Origin: Kiritimatiellia bacterium
Lineage (GTDB): Bacteria; Verrucomicrobiota; Kiritimatiellia; RFP12; UBA1067
DNA length: 42,555 nt
Assembly: GCA_016296065.1 (NCBI GenBank)
Contig: JAEDKA010000033.1
Span: forward strand, 1-42,555
Direction of reading: 5' to 3'
Position numbers and translations under genes: made by a program. The notes beneath the pieces were generated by a model. That model was not told the origin of the DNA and searched no databases. It saw nothing but the letters and a program-made list of their open reading frames with translations. Below are positions 1-7,614 of this stretch, one piece after another; position 1 is the first letter of the stretch, and each line of letters begins with the position of its first letter.

Positions 1-2
1 GC

Positions 3-2501
3 TACCGTTTCGCCTACGAGACAAACGACATCGGCCACAGCTTCACGATGCCGACAAACGCGGCATACGTCGGCAACGCACACATCCACGGAGCGGCGTC
101 GAGCTTCGGACGCAACCTCGTCGACTTCGGCGGATGGTCGTTCCTCTTCGGGACGAGCGACACGCGCTATTCCTCCGCGTGGTGGTTCATCGACGGGCGT
201 ATCCGCTTCGCGCCGCACGACGCAAGGAGCGAGATATCCGTCGGCGTCAACTGCGGAGTTCTCGCCGTGCAGGGCCGAAGCCGCGTTTGGCACGGGCCAT
301 GCGACGGCGGCTACGCAATCTGCTGGGAGAATGTATTTCTCGGCAGCGACACAAACGCCGCGGCGAATGCGCAGATCATAATGAAAGACAACGGATTGTT
401 CGAGACATGGTCAAACGAGGTTGGACGCGTCTACAAGCGCATCATCCCATACGATTGGGATGGCGACGGACTCGACAATACGATTGACTCCGCACCGAAG
501 ACATACGATGGCGACTGCTTCGGCACAGGCGTAGACTGGCTCAACGCCAACTGCGGCGCAATCCTCTCCGCTTCGCTCGACGCCGACGATGCAATACGAA
601 TCGACTGGAACCCCAACTCCAGCGAAAACGCCTACTACTGGCTCTCCTTCACCGCGACTCACGACAGCACACGCATCACGATTACATGCGACGGGCCAAG
701 CAATCTCGGCGACATGGTTGTGATCGCGAACGAAGGTCAGGCATGCTCTGTGCCGCTTCTCATTGGAGCCGTCTACAGGGTGCAGTCGAATTGGCCAGTC
801 GACGAGATATCGGCAAGCGACCCTGCGGCCACGATAAGACTGGCCGAGCCCATGCATCTGCTGAGCGGCGGAAACGCCGCGCCGCGCGGGCCTTGCGGCG
901 ACTTCGATATCGAAAGACCGCTGGACTTTACCGTGTCGGACGGCGAGAGCGGCGGGCATATCTCCACCGTCCCGGATGTCGGTGCCGCCATAGAATCGAT
1001 AGTCGGCAGTTGCTGCCCCGTCAATCTAAACGGCAGCAACTACGTATGGAACTGCACTGGTTGCCACTGTGCCGGCTACTGGCAGTCATGGCATATTGGG
1101 GCAACATGGGAGGGATACAGACGATTCTTCTGGACGACAGTCCAATGTCCGTGCCAGCGTAGCAACGAGCAGAATCCCGACGCCTGGTTCTCGCTGTCAT
1201 GCCCCACAGTGATCATAAAGGGCGGGAACAGCCATGTCGTCGCGGGATCGTTCAATCCGCCGTGCGAGACGAACGCGACGATGTCGCTCGCCTGTATCGC
1301 AGGTGCAGAGAAGATAGAAGTCCTCGACCAGGACGACGACTGGCAGGAAATACGGGGCGTTGCGAAAAGCGGCTCTATTGGCGATGTCGCATTCGCGCTT
1401 ACGCTCGAGATAGGCGGGGAAACACACTGTAAGACCCAGACGCTCACCGTCGCGGAGGTCGTCAGAATGGATGTCACATCCCCCGTACAGGGCGCAAGCG
1501 CAAATCCGCCGCCGTTCATGACCGGCGTCGACTATCCTTTCTCGGTCACCAACAGCCCCCTTCCCGACAAACACCTCGTCGTTCCGTTCTGCAATGTCGC
1601 GACGCTCACTGAGGGCGGCTTCGAAGTCGCGGATTTCTCTGTAAGCATGAATCTCGTCCTTGAGCCGGAGGGCGTCAACGCCTCCTCGCTTCCCTGCGAA
1701 TGGGAACTCATCGAAGCCCTGCCACAGATGAGCGGTATGCTGCGGCACGAAGATTCTATTGATGCGCGTTTCATCAATCCCAAGCAGGGAGGAGTCTACC
1801 GCTTCAGAGGTCGCTGCGACGGCTCGCCGTGGACGCAGGCGAATGTCGTGCTTCCCCTGTGCGGTGCAGTCATCGACGCCGTGTTCGACGCCGACATGGC
1901 CGTTGTTGCAAGAACCATGCAGACGCTGCGAGACACGAAATCGTGGTACCAGAAGCAAGACGGAGACTTCGGCGACAAGTGGTTCTACGACCACAACGTC
2001 ATGGACTACATCGGACGAGTCGACAACACATCATGGCCGACAGTCTGGCGATACAACCAAATAACCGACGACGTACTCAACGAATACTACAGAATGGGCG
2101 CAGTCGCAACTTTCCGAGGCGTACCGACGCCTGTTGCCAAACTCGGCAACTTCATGGCGGGGTATGGGACGGAAACCGTCGGAGTGTGGCGTATACTGCG
2201 CTGGGCATCCCAATTCACCCGGGGGTTGGCAAACGATGCCACGGGGAGCATGAGCTGGACTGTCGGCGAGGACTTTGCGAGCTCTGCAGGGTCCAACCTC
2301 GTCGAATGCACAACGACACTTGCGACAAACATGTGGTCTTTGGTCGCCAGCGGACAAGTGGAAAACGGCAAGGTCTTCGCTCTTTGGCCAAATCCTGCGA
2401 ATACCGACAATCATGCCGAGACTCTGACGGCAGACTTCGACCACAACCGACAGTTTCTGTCTCCTGGCATCGTTCGCCAAACCCCACCTCCGCAGAACTA
2501 A
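3..2501 (+). CDS. Large cysteine-rich extracellular-type protein, 5' end outside window
   Basis: The reading frame is open to the left edge of the window, so this is the C-terminal part of a larger protein and the ATG at 48 is probably internal. I do not recognise the family. Counting from that ATG, residues 136-147 hold DWDGDGLDNTID, a calcium-binding loop of the thrombospondin type 3 / dockerin kind. A cysteine cluster follows at about 322-369 with CC, CTGCHC and CPC spacing, which suggests disulfides or metal ligands. Many aromatic residues and beta-type composition suggest an extracellular role. The last 200 residues (about 615-817) are rich in W, Y and N. The stop at 2499 lies 21 nt before the next gene, which has its own ribosome binding site, so the two probably form one operon. 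Family and function are unknown. Confidence 0.7.
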   Translation, partial: YRFAYETNDIGHSFTMPTNAAYVGNAHIHGAASSFGRNLVDFGGWSFLFGTSDTRYSSAWWFIDGRIRFAPHDARSEISVGVNCGVLAVQGRSRVWHGPCDGGYAICWENVFLGSDTNAAANAQIIMKDNGLFETWSNEVGRVYKRIIPYDWDGDGLDNTIDSAPKTYDGDCFGTGVDWLNANCGAILSASLDADDAIRIDWNPNSSENAYYWLSFTATHDSTRITITCDGPSNLGDMVVIANEGQACSVPLLIGAVYRVQSNWPVDEISASDPAATIRLAEPMHLLSGGNAAPRGPCGDFDIERPLDFTVSDGESGGHISTVPDVGAAIESIVGSCCPVNLNGSNYVWNCTGCHCAGYWQSWHIGATWEGYRRFFWTTVQCPCQRSNEQNPDAWFSLSCPTVIIKGGNSHVVAGSFNPPCETNATMSLACIAGAEKIEVLDQDDDWQEIRGVAKSGSIGDVAFALTLEIGGETHCKTQTLTVAEVVRMDVTSPVQGASANPPPFMTGVDYPFSVTNSPLPDKHLVVPFCNVATLTEGGFEVADFSVSMNLVLEPEGVNASSLPCEWELIEALPQMSGMLRHEDSIDARFINPKQGGVYRFRGRCDGSPWTQANVVLPLCGAVIDAVFDADMAVVARTMQTLRDTKSWYQKQDGDFGDKWFYDHNVMDYIGRVDNTSWPTVWRYNQITDDVLNEYYRMGAVATFRGVPTPVAKLGNFMAGYGTETVGVWRILRWASQFTRGLANDATGSMSWTVGEDFASSAGSNLVECTTTLATNMWSLVASGQVENGKVFALWPNPANTDNHAETLTADFDHNRQFLSPGIVRQTPPPQN

Positions 2502-2522
2502 CACACAAATAAGGAAAGACAA

Positions 2523-2978
2523 ATGAAAGCAAGATCAACGATCATGGCTGCCATATCGGCCGCCGCCCTCGCCGTCAATGCGACGCCGACCCAGAACACC
2601 TACCATGCCGTCACAAACGACTGGCGAAGCGGCATGTATTCAAATGTCCTTGAACTCGCGCAGTCGCGTCTTGCGGCGAACACGAACGACATCGTCGCGG
2701 CGTACATCATGAAGGACTACGACATCATGTTCTCCGACTTCACGGCAATGTCGAACTCGCTACAGCGCCTCATACGCGTCGGTGCGCTCGTCACGCTCCC
2801 CGCCTACACGAACAGATTCCCGCGGTTGCGACAGGGCTACGAGGATTTCCTAGAATTCGTCATTCCCGCCCACGACGACAACTTTCGGATCCAGGAGCAG
2901 CAGCGCCCCATCCCGCCCGGAACGCCGATGAACAGCGAGCATCTCCTTCAGCTCTTCTGGGAGAACAACCTGTGGTAA
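2523..2978 (+). CDS. Small exported protein of unknown function
   Basis: This encodes 151 aa. The start is supported by an AAGGAAAG-type ribosome binding site just upstream (about 2511-2518). The first 20 residues form a signal peptide: a K/R start, then a hydrophobic stretch ending ALAVNA. The mature part is polar and probably helical, with no cysteines and no motif I recognise. It follows the large exported protein by 21 nt on the same strand and is followed by a bidirectional terminator, so it is the last gene of that operon. It may be a partner or accessory of the upstream protein, but that rests only on position. Confidence 0.7.
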   Translation: MKARSTIMAAISAAALAVNATPTQNTYHAVTNDWRSGMYSNVLELAQSRLAANTNDIVAAYIMKDYDIMFSDFTAMSNSLQRLIRVGALVTLPAYTNRFPRLRQGYEDFLEFVIPAHDDNFRIQEQQRPIPPGTPMNSEHLLQLFWENNLW

Positions 2979-3061
2979 ATGATAGGCTGTTTAGACAGGG
3001 GCATATTTAGAGGGGGTTATGTTGCGGTTGAGTCGTGGGTGTTTGCCAACCGCGGGAAGAC

Positions 3062-3191
3062 CGAGAAGGCCGGCGGCGAAGGATCCTGACGCGAAAGAAC
3101 AAAACGGCAAAAAGAAAGGGCCCGCGCGAGCGGACCCTTTCTTTTTGCATGATCGTGAAAGCATTAGGCGACGGAGCCGCCGGCCTTCTCG
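3062..3191. repeat. 16-bp inverted repeat bracketing the rplO terminator
   Basis: CGAGAAGGCCGGCGGC at 3062-3077 is the exact reverse complement of 3176-3191, which lies in the last codons of rplO. The 98-nt loop between the arms contains the terminator hairpin at 3107-3148. The arms could pair in a read-through transcript and compete with or enclose the terminator. Confidence 0.6.
3107..3148. terminator. Bidirectional intrinsic terminator
   Basis: A perfect 14-bp stem joins 3107-3120 (GCAAAAAGAAAGGG) with 3135-3148, enclosing a GC-rich 14-nt loop that can pair a little further. Each arm carries an A/T-rich outer part, so both strands give a hairpin ending in a T-rich tract. It ends the ribosomal operon on the minus strand (rplO stops at 3164) and can also end the plus-strand pair that stops at 2978. 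Confidence 0.85.
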
Positions 3192-3601
3192 ATCTTCGCC
3201 TTCGCGGAGGCGGAGCACGGAACCTTGACGGTGAACTTCTTGGTGAGCTCGCCGTTGCCGAGGATCTTGATCTTCGGCTGCTTGTTGTCCGTGAAGCCCG
3301 CCTTGGCGAGCGTCTCGACGGTGATCTCCGCACCTGCCTCGAACTTCTTCTCGAGGTCCGAGACGTTGACGGCGAGGGCCTTCGCGTTGAAGCGGGCGTT
3401 GTTGAAGCCGCGCTTCGGGAGGCGCCTGACGAGGGGCATCTGGCCGCCTTCGAACACGAGTTTGTGCTTGTGGCCCTTGCGGGACTGCTGGCCCTTCTGA
3501 CCCTTCGTGGAGGTCTTGCCCATGCCCGAGCCGCAGCCGCGGCCCACGCGCTTGCGGCGCTCGCGGGCGCCGGGTGTGTTGGTAAGAGTGTTAAGTTCCA
3601 T
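3164..3601 (-). CDS. rplO: 50S ribosomal protein L15
   Basis: This is a large-subunit protein that binds 23S rRNA late in assembly. The 145-aa length is normal. The N-terminus has the L15 glycine/arginine-rich region (RVGRGCGSGMGKTSTKGQKG) followed by FEGGQMPLVRRLPKRGF, both diagnostic of the family. It lies 17 nt downstream of rpsE, where rpmD (L30) sits in many bacteria; the gap is too short for it. It is the last gene of the operon. secY, which usually follows rplO, is absent and a strong terminator takes its place. Confidence 0.97.
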   Translation of the reverse strand: MELNTLTNTPGARERRKRVGRGCGSGMGKTSTKGQKGQQSRKGHKHKLVFEGGQMPLVRRLPKRGFNNARFNAKALAVNVSDLEKKFEAGAEITVETLAKAGFTDNKQPKIKILGNGELTKKFTVKVPCSASAKAKIEKAGGSVA

Positions 3602-3618
3602 TTTCAGTTACTCCTTCC

Positions 3619-4110
3619 TTACGCGCGGAGCGCCATGATCTCGGCTTCGGAGCGGAGCTTCGAGAGCGCGTTCATCGTGGCCTTGACCACGTTGAGGCGG
3701 TTCTTGGAGCCGAGCGACTTGCCGACCGCGTCGCGGATGCCGGCCGCCTCGAGTACGGGGCGCATTCCGCCGCCGACGATGAGGCCCGTGCCGTCCGGAG
3801 CGGGCTTGAGAATGACGCGGCCACCGTCGCAGACGCCTTCGACGTCGTGCGGGATGGTCTTGCCCTTCATGGTGATCTTGCGCATGTCCTTGCGGGCGGC
3901 CTCGCCGCCCTTGCGGATAGCGTCCGCGACCTCGTTGGCCTTGCCGAAGCCGACGCCGACCCTGCCCTCCTTGTCACCGACTACGATGACGGCGGAGAAG
4001 CTCATGCGGCGGCCGCCCTTGACGGTCTTGGCGCAGCGGTTGATGAACACTGTGTGCTCGTCGAGCTCGTCGCCCTGGTCCTGGGGACGCTTGTCACGAT
4101 TCATGGCCAT
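3619..4110 (-). CDS. rpsE: 30S ribosomal protein S5
   Basis: This 163-aa small-subunit protein acts in decoding accuracy and mRNA unwinding at the entry channel. The double-stranded RNA-binding-like N-terminal domain is visible as TVKGGRRMSFSAVIVVGD with VGVGFGKANEV, followed by the C-terminal lobe with GGGMRPVLEAAGIRD. The first ATG overlaps the rplR stop codon in a TAATG junction, so translation is probably coupled. A second in-frame ATG two codons later is an alternative start. Confidence 0.97.
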   Translation of the reverse strand: MAMNRDKRPQDQGDELDEHTVFINRCAKTVKGGRRMSFSAVIVVGDKEGRVGVGFGKANEVADAIRKGGEAARKDMRKITMKGKTIPHDVEGVCDGGRVILKPAPDGTGLIVGGGMRPVLEAAGIRDAVGKSLGSKNRLNVVKATMNALSKLRSEAEIMALRA

Positions 4111-4469
4111 TACTTGTCCTCCTTCTTCGCGCTGACGGAGAGTCCGGCCTCGACGGCGGACTCGACGATTGCCGCGACGCGGCCGGTGTACTTGAATCCG
4201 CCGCGGTCAACGACCACGGTCGAGATTCCGGCGGCCTTCGCGGCCTCGGCGGCCTTGGCGCCGAGGGACTTGGCGACCTCGATGTTGGCCTTCTCGTCCT
4301 TGAGCGTGTTCGCCTGGGCGAGGGTCTTGCCCGCGTCGTCGTCGATGAACTGGACGTACATGTTCTTGTTCGTGACGCAGATCGACATGCGCGGACGCTC
4401 CGCGGTGCCGATCACGCGCTGGCGAAGGCGCTGATGGCGCTTCTGACGCTGAACTTTGCGATTGAACAT
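4110..4469 (-). CDS. rplR: 50S ribosomal protein L18
   Basis: L18 binds 5S rRNA and helps dock it into the central protuberance. The 119-aa length is normal for bacteria. The basic N-terminus is followed by RPRMSICVTNKNMYVQFIDD, typical of L18, and the C-terminal VVVDRGGFKYTGRVAAI matches the conserved D-R-G-x-x-Y-x-G-R-V signature. An AGGAGC ribosome binding site precedes the ATG. The stop overlaps the rpsE start. Confidence 0.97.
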   Translation of the reverse strand: MFNRKVQRQKRHQRLRQRVIGTAERPRMSICVTNKNMYVQFIDDDAGKTLAQANTLKDEKANIEVAKSLGAKAAEAAKAAGISTVVVDRGGFKYTGRVAAIVESAVEAGLSVSAKKEDK

Positions 4470-4492
4470 CTCTGTTGCTCCTTACGCCGCTA

Positions 4493-5029
4493 TTAGGCGA
4501 CCTTCTTGCCCTGTTTGCGGCGGATGTGTTCGCCGACGTACTTGATGCCCTTGCCCTTGTAGGGTTCGGCGGGGTAGTACGAGCGGATGCGCGCGGCGCA
4601 CTCGCCGACGAGCTGCTTGTCGATACCCTTGATCGTGACCTGGAGTCCGTCGTTCTCGACGCTCGCCGTGATTCCCTCGGGGACCGTGAAGATCTTCGGG
4701 GAGGCGAAGCCGAGCGAGAGCGCGAGCTCCTTGCCCTTGAGGACGGCCTTGAAGCCGGTGCCCTCGATGGACAGCTGCTTCTGGTAGCCGGCGGACACGC
4801 CGATCACCATGGAGTTGATCAGCGCGCGGGCGAGTCCGTGGAAGTTGCCGTGCGCTTTGTCGTCGTCACATTCGACGATGATCTTGCCGGCCTCTTCCTT
4901 CGCCGTGATGCCGTCATGCATCGTGTAGGAGAGCTCTCCGAGCTTTCCCTTGACCGTCACCTTCTGGCCCGCGATGGAGACGCTGACGCCTTCCGCGAGC
5001 TTGACGGGTTCTTTTCCGATTCGAGACAT
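4493..5029 (-). CDS. rplF: 50S ribosomal protein L6
   Basis: L6 binds 23S rRNA near the factor-binding site. The 178-aa length is normal. It starts MSRIGKEPV, and the second of its two related domains ends with the family signature RIRSYYPAEPYKGKGIKYV. An AGGAGCAAGGACA ribosome binding region lies directly before the ATG. The gap to rpsH is 16 nt. Confidence 0.97.
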   Translation of the reverse strand: MSRIGKEPVKLAEGVSVSIAGQKVTVKGKLGELSYTMHDGITAKEEAGKIIVECDDDKAHGNFHGLARALINSMVIGVSAGYQKQLSIEGTGFKAVLKGKELALSLGFASPKIFTVPEGITASVENDGLQVTIKGIDKQLVGECAARIRSYYPAEPYKGKGIKYVGEHIRRKQGKKVA

Positions 5030-5045
5030 TGTCCTTGCTCCTGAA

Positions 5046-5438
5046 TTATGCGACTGTGCAGATTACCTCGCCGCCGAGCTTCTCCTTCTTGGCCTGGACG
5101 GCGCTCATGACGCCCTTCGAGGTCGAGAGGATGACGAGACCCATTCCGTCGAGGACGGAGGGGATCTTGCTGACGGGAGCGTAGCGGCGGAGACCCGGCT
5201 TCGAGACGCGCTTGATCTCCGTGATGGCGGGAACCGCCCTGTCGGAGTACTTCAGCGTGATCACGAGCTTCTTCGGGAACTCGCTTGTCGTGACGGCGTC
5301 GGCGATGTAGCCGGCCTCCTTCATGACGCGGGCGATTTCGCCCTTGAGATTGCTCGCGGGGGTGGCGACGGAGTGGAGGCGGGCCTTCAGACCGTTGCGG
5401 ATCGTCGTGAGCATGTCGGAAATGGGATCCATTGTCAT
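5046..5438 (-). CDS. rpsH: 30S ribosomal protein S8
   Basis: S8 is a primary 16S rRNA binder for the central domain and the usual translational repressor of spc-type operons. It has 130 aa. It begins with the conserved D-P-I-S-D-M-L-T-T-I-R-N-G pattern and ends with GLVILSTSKGVMSAVQAKKEKLGGEVIC, which holds the classic S8 T-S-x-G-x-(M/I) signature. The ATG is preceded by AAAGGAA about 8 nt upstream. A second ATG two codons in is possible. Confidence 0.97.
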   Translation of the reverse strand: MTMDPISDMLTTIRNGLKARLHSVATPASNLKGEIARVMKEAGYIADAVTTSEFPKKLVITLKYSDRAVPAITEIKRVSKPGLRRYAPVSKIPSVLDGMGLVILSTSKGVMSAVQAKKEKLGGEVICTVA

Positions 5439-5462
5439 TTCGGTGATTCCTTTCCTTTTACG

Positions 5463-5648
5463 TTACCACGAGGCCTTCGTGACGCCGGGGATGAGTCCGG
5501 CGACGGCGAGTTCGCGGAAGCAGAGACGGCAGACGCCGAACTTGCGGATGTAGGCGTGGCGGCGGCCGCAGCGCTGGCAGCGGTTGTACGCGCGCACCTT
5601 GAACTTGGGCGTCTTCTTCTGCTTTTCGATAAGACACTGTTTAGCCAT
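5463..5648 (-). CDS. rpsN: 30S ribosomal protein S14, zinc-binding type
   Basis: This is the short 61-aa zinc form of S14, which binds 16S rRNA in the subunit head. The zinc ribbon is intact: CQRC followed by CRLC, as in S14Z proteins of Gram-positive bacteria and many PVC members. It starts 3 nt after the rplE stop, so translation is probably coupled. The presence of the C+ form means there is no zinc-independent copy at this locus; a C- paralogue elsewhere cannot be excluded. Confidence 0.96.
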   Translation of the reverse strand: MAKQCLIEKQKKTPKFKVRAYNRCQRCGRRHAYIRKFGVCRLCFRELAVAGLIPGVTKASW

Positions 5649-5651
5649 GGA

Positions 5652-6185
5652 TTAGTTCCTTCCTGCGAAAGGCATGCCCATGGAGACGAGAAGCTCCTTG
5701 GCGGCCTTGTTGTCGGTCGAGCTGGTCACGAACGTGATGTCCATGCCGGAGTGCGCGCTGGCCTCGAGGAGCTCGGGGAATATCGTGTGCTCCTTGATGC
5801 CGAGCGTGTAGTTGCCGCGTCCGTCGAAGCCCCTGTTGGAGACTCCGCGGAAGTCGCGGATCCTGGGGAGCGCGACCGAGATGAGGCGGTCGGCGAACTC
5901 CCACATGCGCTCGCCGCGGAGGGTGACCTTCGCGCCGATGACCATGCCCTCGCGCAGCTTGAAGTTCGAGATCGACTTCTTCGCCTTGCAGAGCTGGGGC
6001 TTCTGTCCGGTGATCGCCGCGAGGTCGTCCACGAGGGACTTCTGCTCGTCCTTGGAGACGATGCCGAAGCCCATGTTGATGACGATCTTCTGCAGGCGCG
6101 GAACGAGCATCCTGTTCGTGGTGCCGAGCTTCTTCTCAAGCTCGGGAACCATGCGGCTCGCGTATTCGTCCTTTAGTCTTGCCAT
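5652..6185 (-). CDS. rplE: 50S ribosomal protein L5
   Basis: L5 binds 5S rRNA and contacts S13 and P-site tRNA. I place the start at MARLKDEY (6185), preceded by an AAGGAACG ribosome binding site; the open frame upstream is arginine-rich overlap with rplX and not L5-like. This gives 177 aa, the usual size. The conserved LQKIVINMGFG, the LREGMVIGAKVTLRGERMWEF stretch and the C-terminal GMDITFVTSSTDNKAAKELL are clear. Confidence 0.97.
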   Translation of the reverse strand: MARLKDEYASRMVPELEKKLGTTNRMLVPRLQKIVINMGFGIVSKDEQKSLVDDLAAITGQKPQLCKAKKSISNFKLREGMVIGAKVTLRGERMWEFADRLISVALPRIRDFRGVSNRGFDGRGNYTLGIKEHTIFPELLEASAHSGMDITFVTSSTDNKAAKELLVSMGMPFAGRN

Positions 6186-6202
6186 GATGATTCGTTCCTT
6201 CC

Positions 6203-6514
6203 TTAGAGGGCCTTGCCGCTCTTGACCGAGACGCGGGCCTTCTTGCCGTCCTTCTCGCCGGTGCGCACGCGCGTGCCGGCCTTCTTGTCGGCGTCGTAGG
6301 GCATGAGCTTGCACAGCCTGATGGGCAGCTCGACGTCGATGATGCCGCCGGGCGTCTTCTCGGTGCGCCTCACGGCCTTCTTGTGGACGTTGATTCCCGC
6401 GACGACGGCCGTGCCCTTCTTGGGGTCGACCTTCGTGACGGTGCCCGTCTTGCCGGCGTCATTTCCGCTGACGACGATGACGGTGTCGTTTTTCCTGATT
6501 CGTGCGATAGCCAT
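6203..6514 (-). CDS. rplX: 50S ribosomal protein L24
   Basis: L24 starts assembly of the large subunit by binding the 5' end of 23S rRNA. At 103 aa it has the KOW motif near the N-terminus (KNDTVIVVSGNDAGKTGTV) followed by AGINVHKKAVRR, both typical. An AAGGAGCTGAAAA region precedes the ATG. It lies 14 nt after rplN and 17 nt before rplE. Confidence 0.96.
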   Translation of the reverse strand: MAIARIRKNDTVIVVSGNDAGKTGTVTKVDPKKGTAVVAGINVHKKAVRRTEKTPGGIIDVELPIRLCKLMPYDADKKAGTRVRTGEKDGKKARVSVKSGKAL

Positions 6515-6528
6515 TTTTCAGCTCCTTC

Positions 6529-6924
6529 TCAGACCACTTCCGGCGCGAGCGACAGGATCTTCATGTAAAGACCGTGGAGCGCGTCGTTGTCCTTGTTGAT
6601 TTCGCGCAGTTCGCGCGGAACGGGTCCGAACACGCGCGAGCCGATCGGGTTCTTCTTCGAGGAGTCCAGCAGCACGCAGGCGTTCTGGTCGAAGTGGACC
6701 GTCGAGCCGTCGGCGCGGCGGATGGGGTTGCCGGTGCGGATGACCACTGCCGTGGCGACCGAACCCTTCTTCACGGCCCCGGTGGGGGACGCTTCCTTGA
6801 TCGCGACGCGGATGAAGTCGCCGAGGTGGGCGTACTCCTTGCGCTGCTTGAGGATGCGGAAGCACATCGCGCGCTTGGCGCCTGTGTTGTCCGCGACTAC
6901 GAGGTTGGAGAGTTCCTGCAACAT
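6529..6924 (-). CDS. rplN: 50S ribosomal protein L14, with short C-terminal insertion
   Basis: L14 binds 23S rRNA at the subunit interface and contacts helix 44. The start MLQELSNLVVADNTGAKR and the GPVPRELRE stretch are family signatures. The protein is 131 aa, where about 122 is usual. The extra residues lie between RELRE and the terminal MKILSLAPEVV, where the sequence NKDNDALHGLY replaces the usual two or three residues. The insert faces the end of the protein and may be lineage-specific. An AGGAGAACCCCGAA region precedes the ATG. Confidence 0.96.
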   Translation of the reverse strand: MLQELSNLVVADNTGAKRAMCFRILKQRKEYAHLGDFIRVAIKEASPTGAVKKGSVATAVVIRTGNPIRRADGSTVHFDQNACVLLDSSKKNPIGSRVFGPVPRELREINKDNDALHGLYMKILSLAPEVV

Positions 6925-6937
6925 TTCGGGGTTCTCC

Positions 6938-7189
6938 TTACTTCACGATGCGCCAGCGCTTCGTGGCGCTGAGCGGACGCGTTTCCATGATGGTGACGGT
7001 GTCGCCGACCTTGGCCGTGTCGGCCTCGTCGTGCGCGTGGTAGTTCTTCGTGCGCGTGATCACCTTGCCGTACACCGGGTGAAGCTCGCGGTACGAGACC
7101 TGGACTTTGACGGTCTTCGCGCCGGACTTCGAGACGACGACGCCCTTGCGGACCTTGCGCGCGCCGCGGTTGTTGTTTTCCGTGCTCAT
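6938..7189 (-). CDS. rpsQ: 30S ribosomal protein S17
   Basis: S17 is a primary 16S rRNA binder with an OB fold. I place the start at MSTENNNRGARKV (7189), giving 83 aa; a longer open frame upstream overlaps rplP and is not conserved in kind. RKGVVVSKSGAKTVKV and the HDEADTAKVGDTVTIMETRPLS block are diagnostic. Its ATG overlaps the rplP stop (TAATG). The rpmC (L29) gene, normally between rplP and rpsQ, is therefore absent here, with no space left for it. Confidence 0.95.
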   Translation of the reverse strand: MSTENNNRGARKVRKGVVVSKSGAKTVKVQVSYRELHPVYGKVITRTKNYHAHDEADTAKVGDTVTIMETRPLSATKRWRIVK

Positions 7190-7611
7190 TAGATCTTGAC
7201 TCCTGCGCGGGTTATGAATTTCGTATGGATTCCGATCTTGGTCGCCGCGAGACGGAGGCACTCCTTCGCGACTTCCTCGCTCACGCCGCCGACCTCGAAG
7301 AGGACCTTGCCGGGGAGGATGACGGCCGCCCAGAACTCCGGGTTGCCCTTTCCTCCGCCCATTCGGACTTCGATAGGCTTGCGTGTGACGGGCTTGTCGG
7401 GGAACACGCGGATCCAGAGCTTGCCCTTGCGCTTCATCTCACGGTTGATCGCGACGCGGCACGCCTCGATCTGTGTAGCCGTGAGAAGGCCGCGCGTGAG
7501 CGCCTTCAGCCCGAACTCGCCGTACGCGAGCTCGGTGCCGGAGGTGGCGTATCCGGAGCGGTTGCCCTTCGAAACCTTGCGGAACTTGACTCTCTTAGGC
7601 ATCAAAGGCAT
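7189..7611 (-). CDS. rplP: 50S ribosomal protein L16
   Basis: L16 organises the A-site region of the large subunit. It has 140 aa with the conserved MPKRVKFRK start, GLKALTRGLLTATQIEACRVAI, RVFPDKPVTRKP and VRMGGGKGNPE. The first ATG (7611) gives MPLMPKRV; the second ATG at 7602 gives the more usual MPKRV start and is an equal candidate. It is followed directly by rpsQ through a TAATG overlap. Confidence 0.97.
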   Translation of the reverse strand: MPLMPKRVKFRKVSKGNRSGYATSGTELAYGEFGLKALTRGLLTATQIEACRVAINREMKRKGKLWIRVFPDKPVTRKPIEVRMGGGKGNPEFWAAVILPGKVLFEVGGVSEEVAKECLRLAATKIGIHTKFITRAGVKI

Positions 7612-7614
7612 GGC

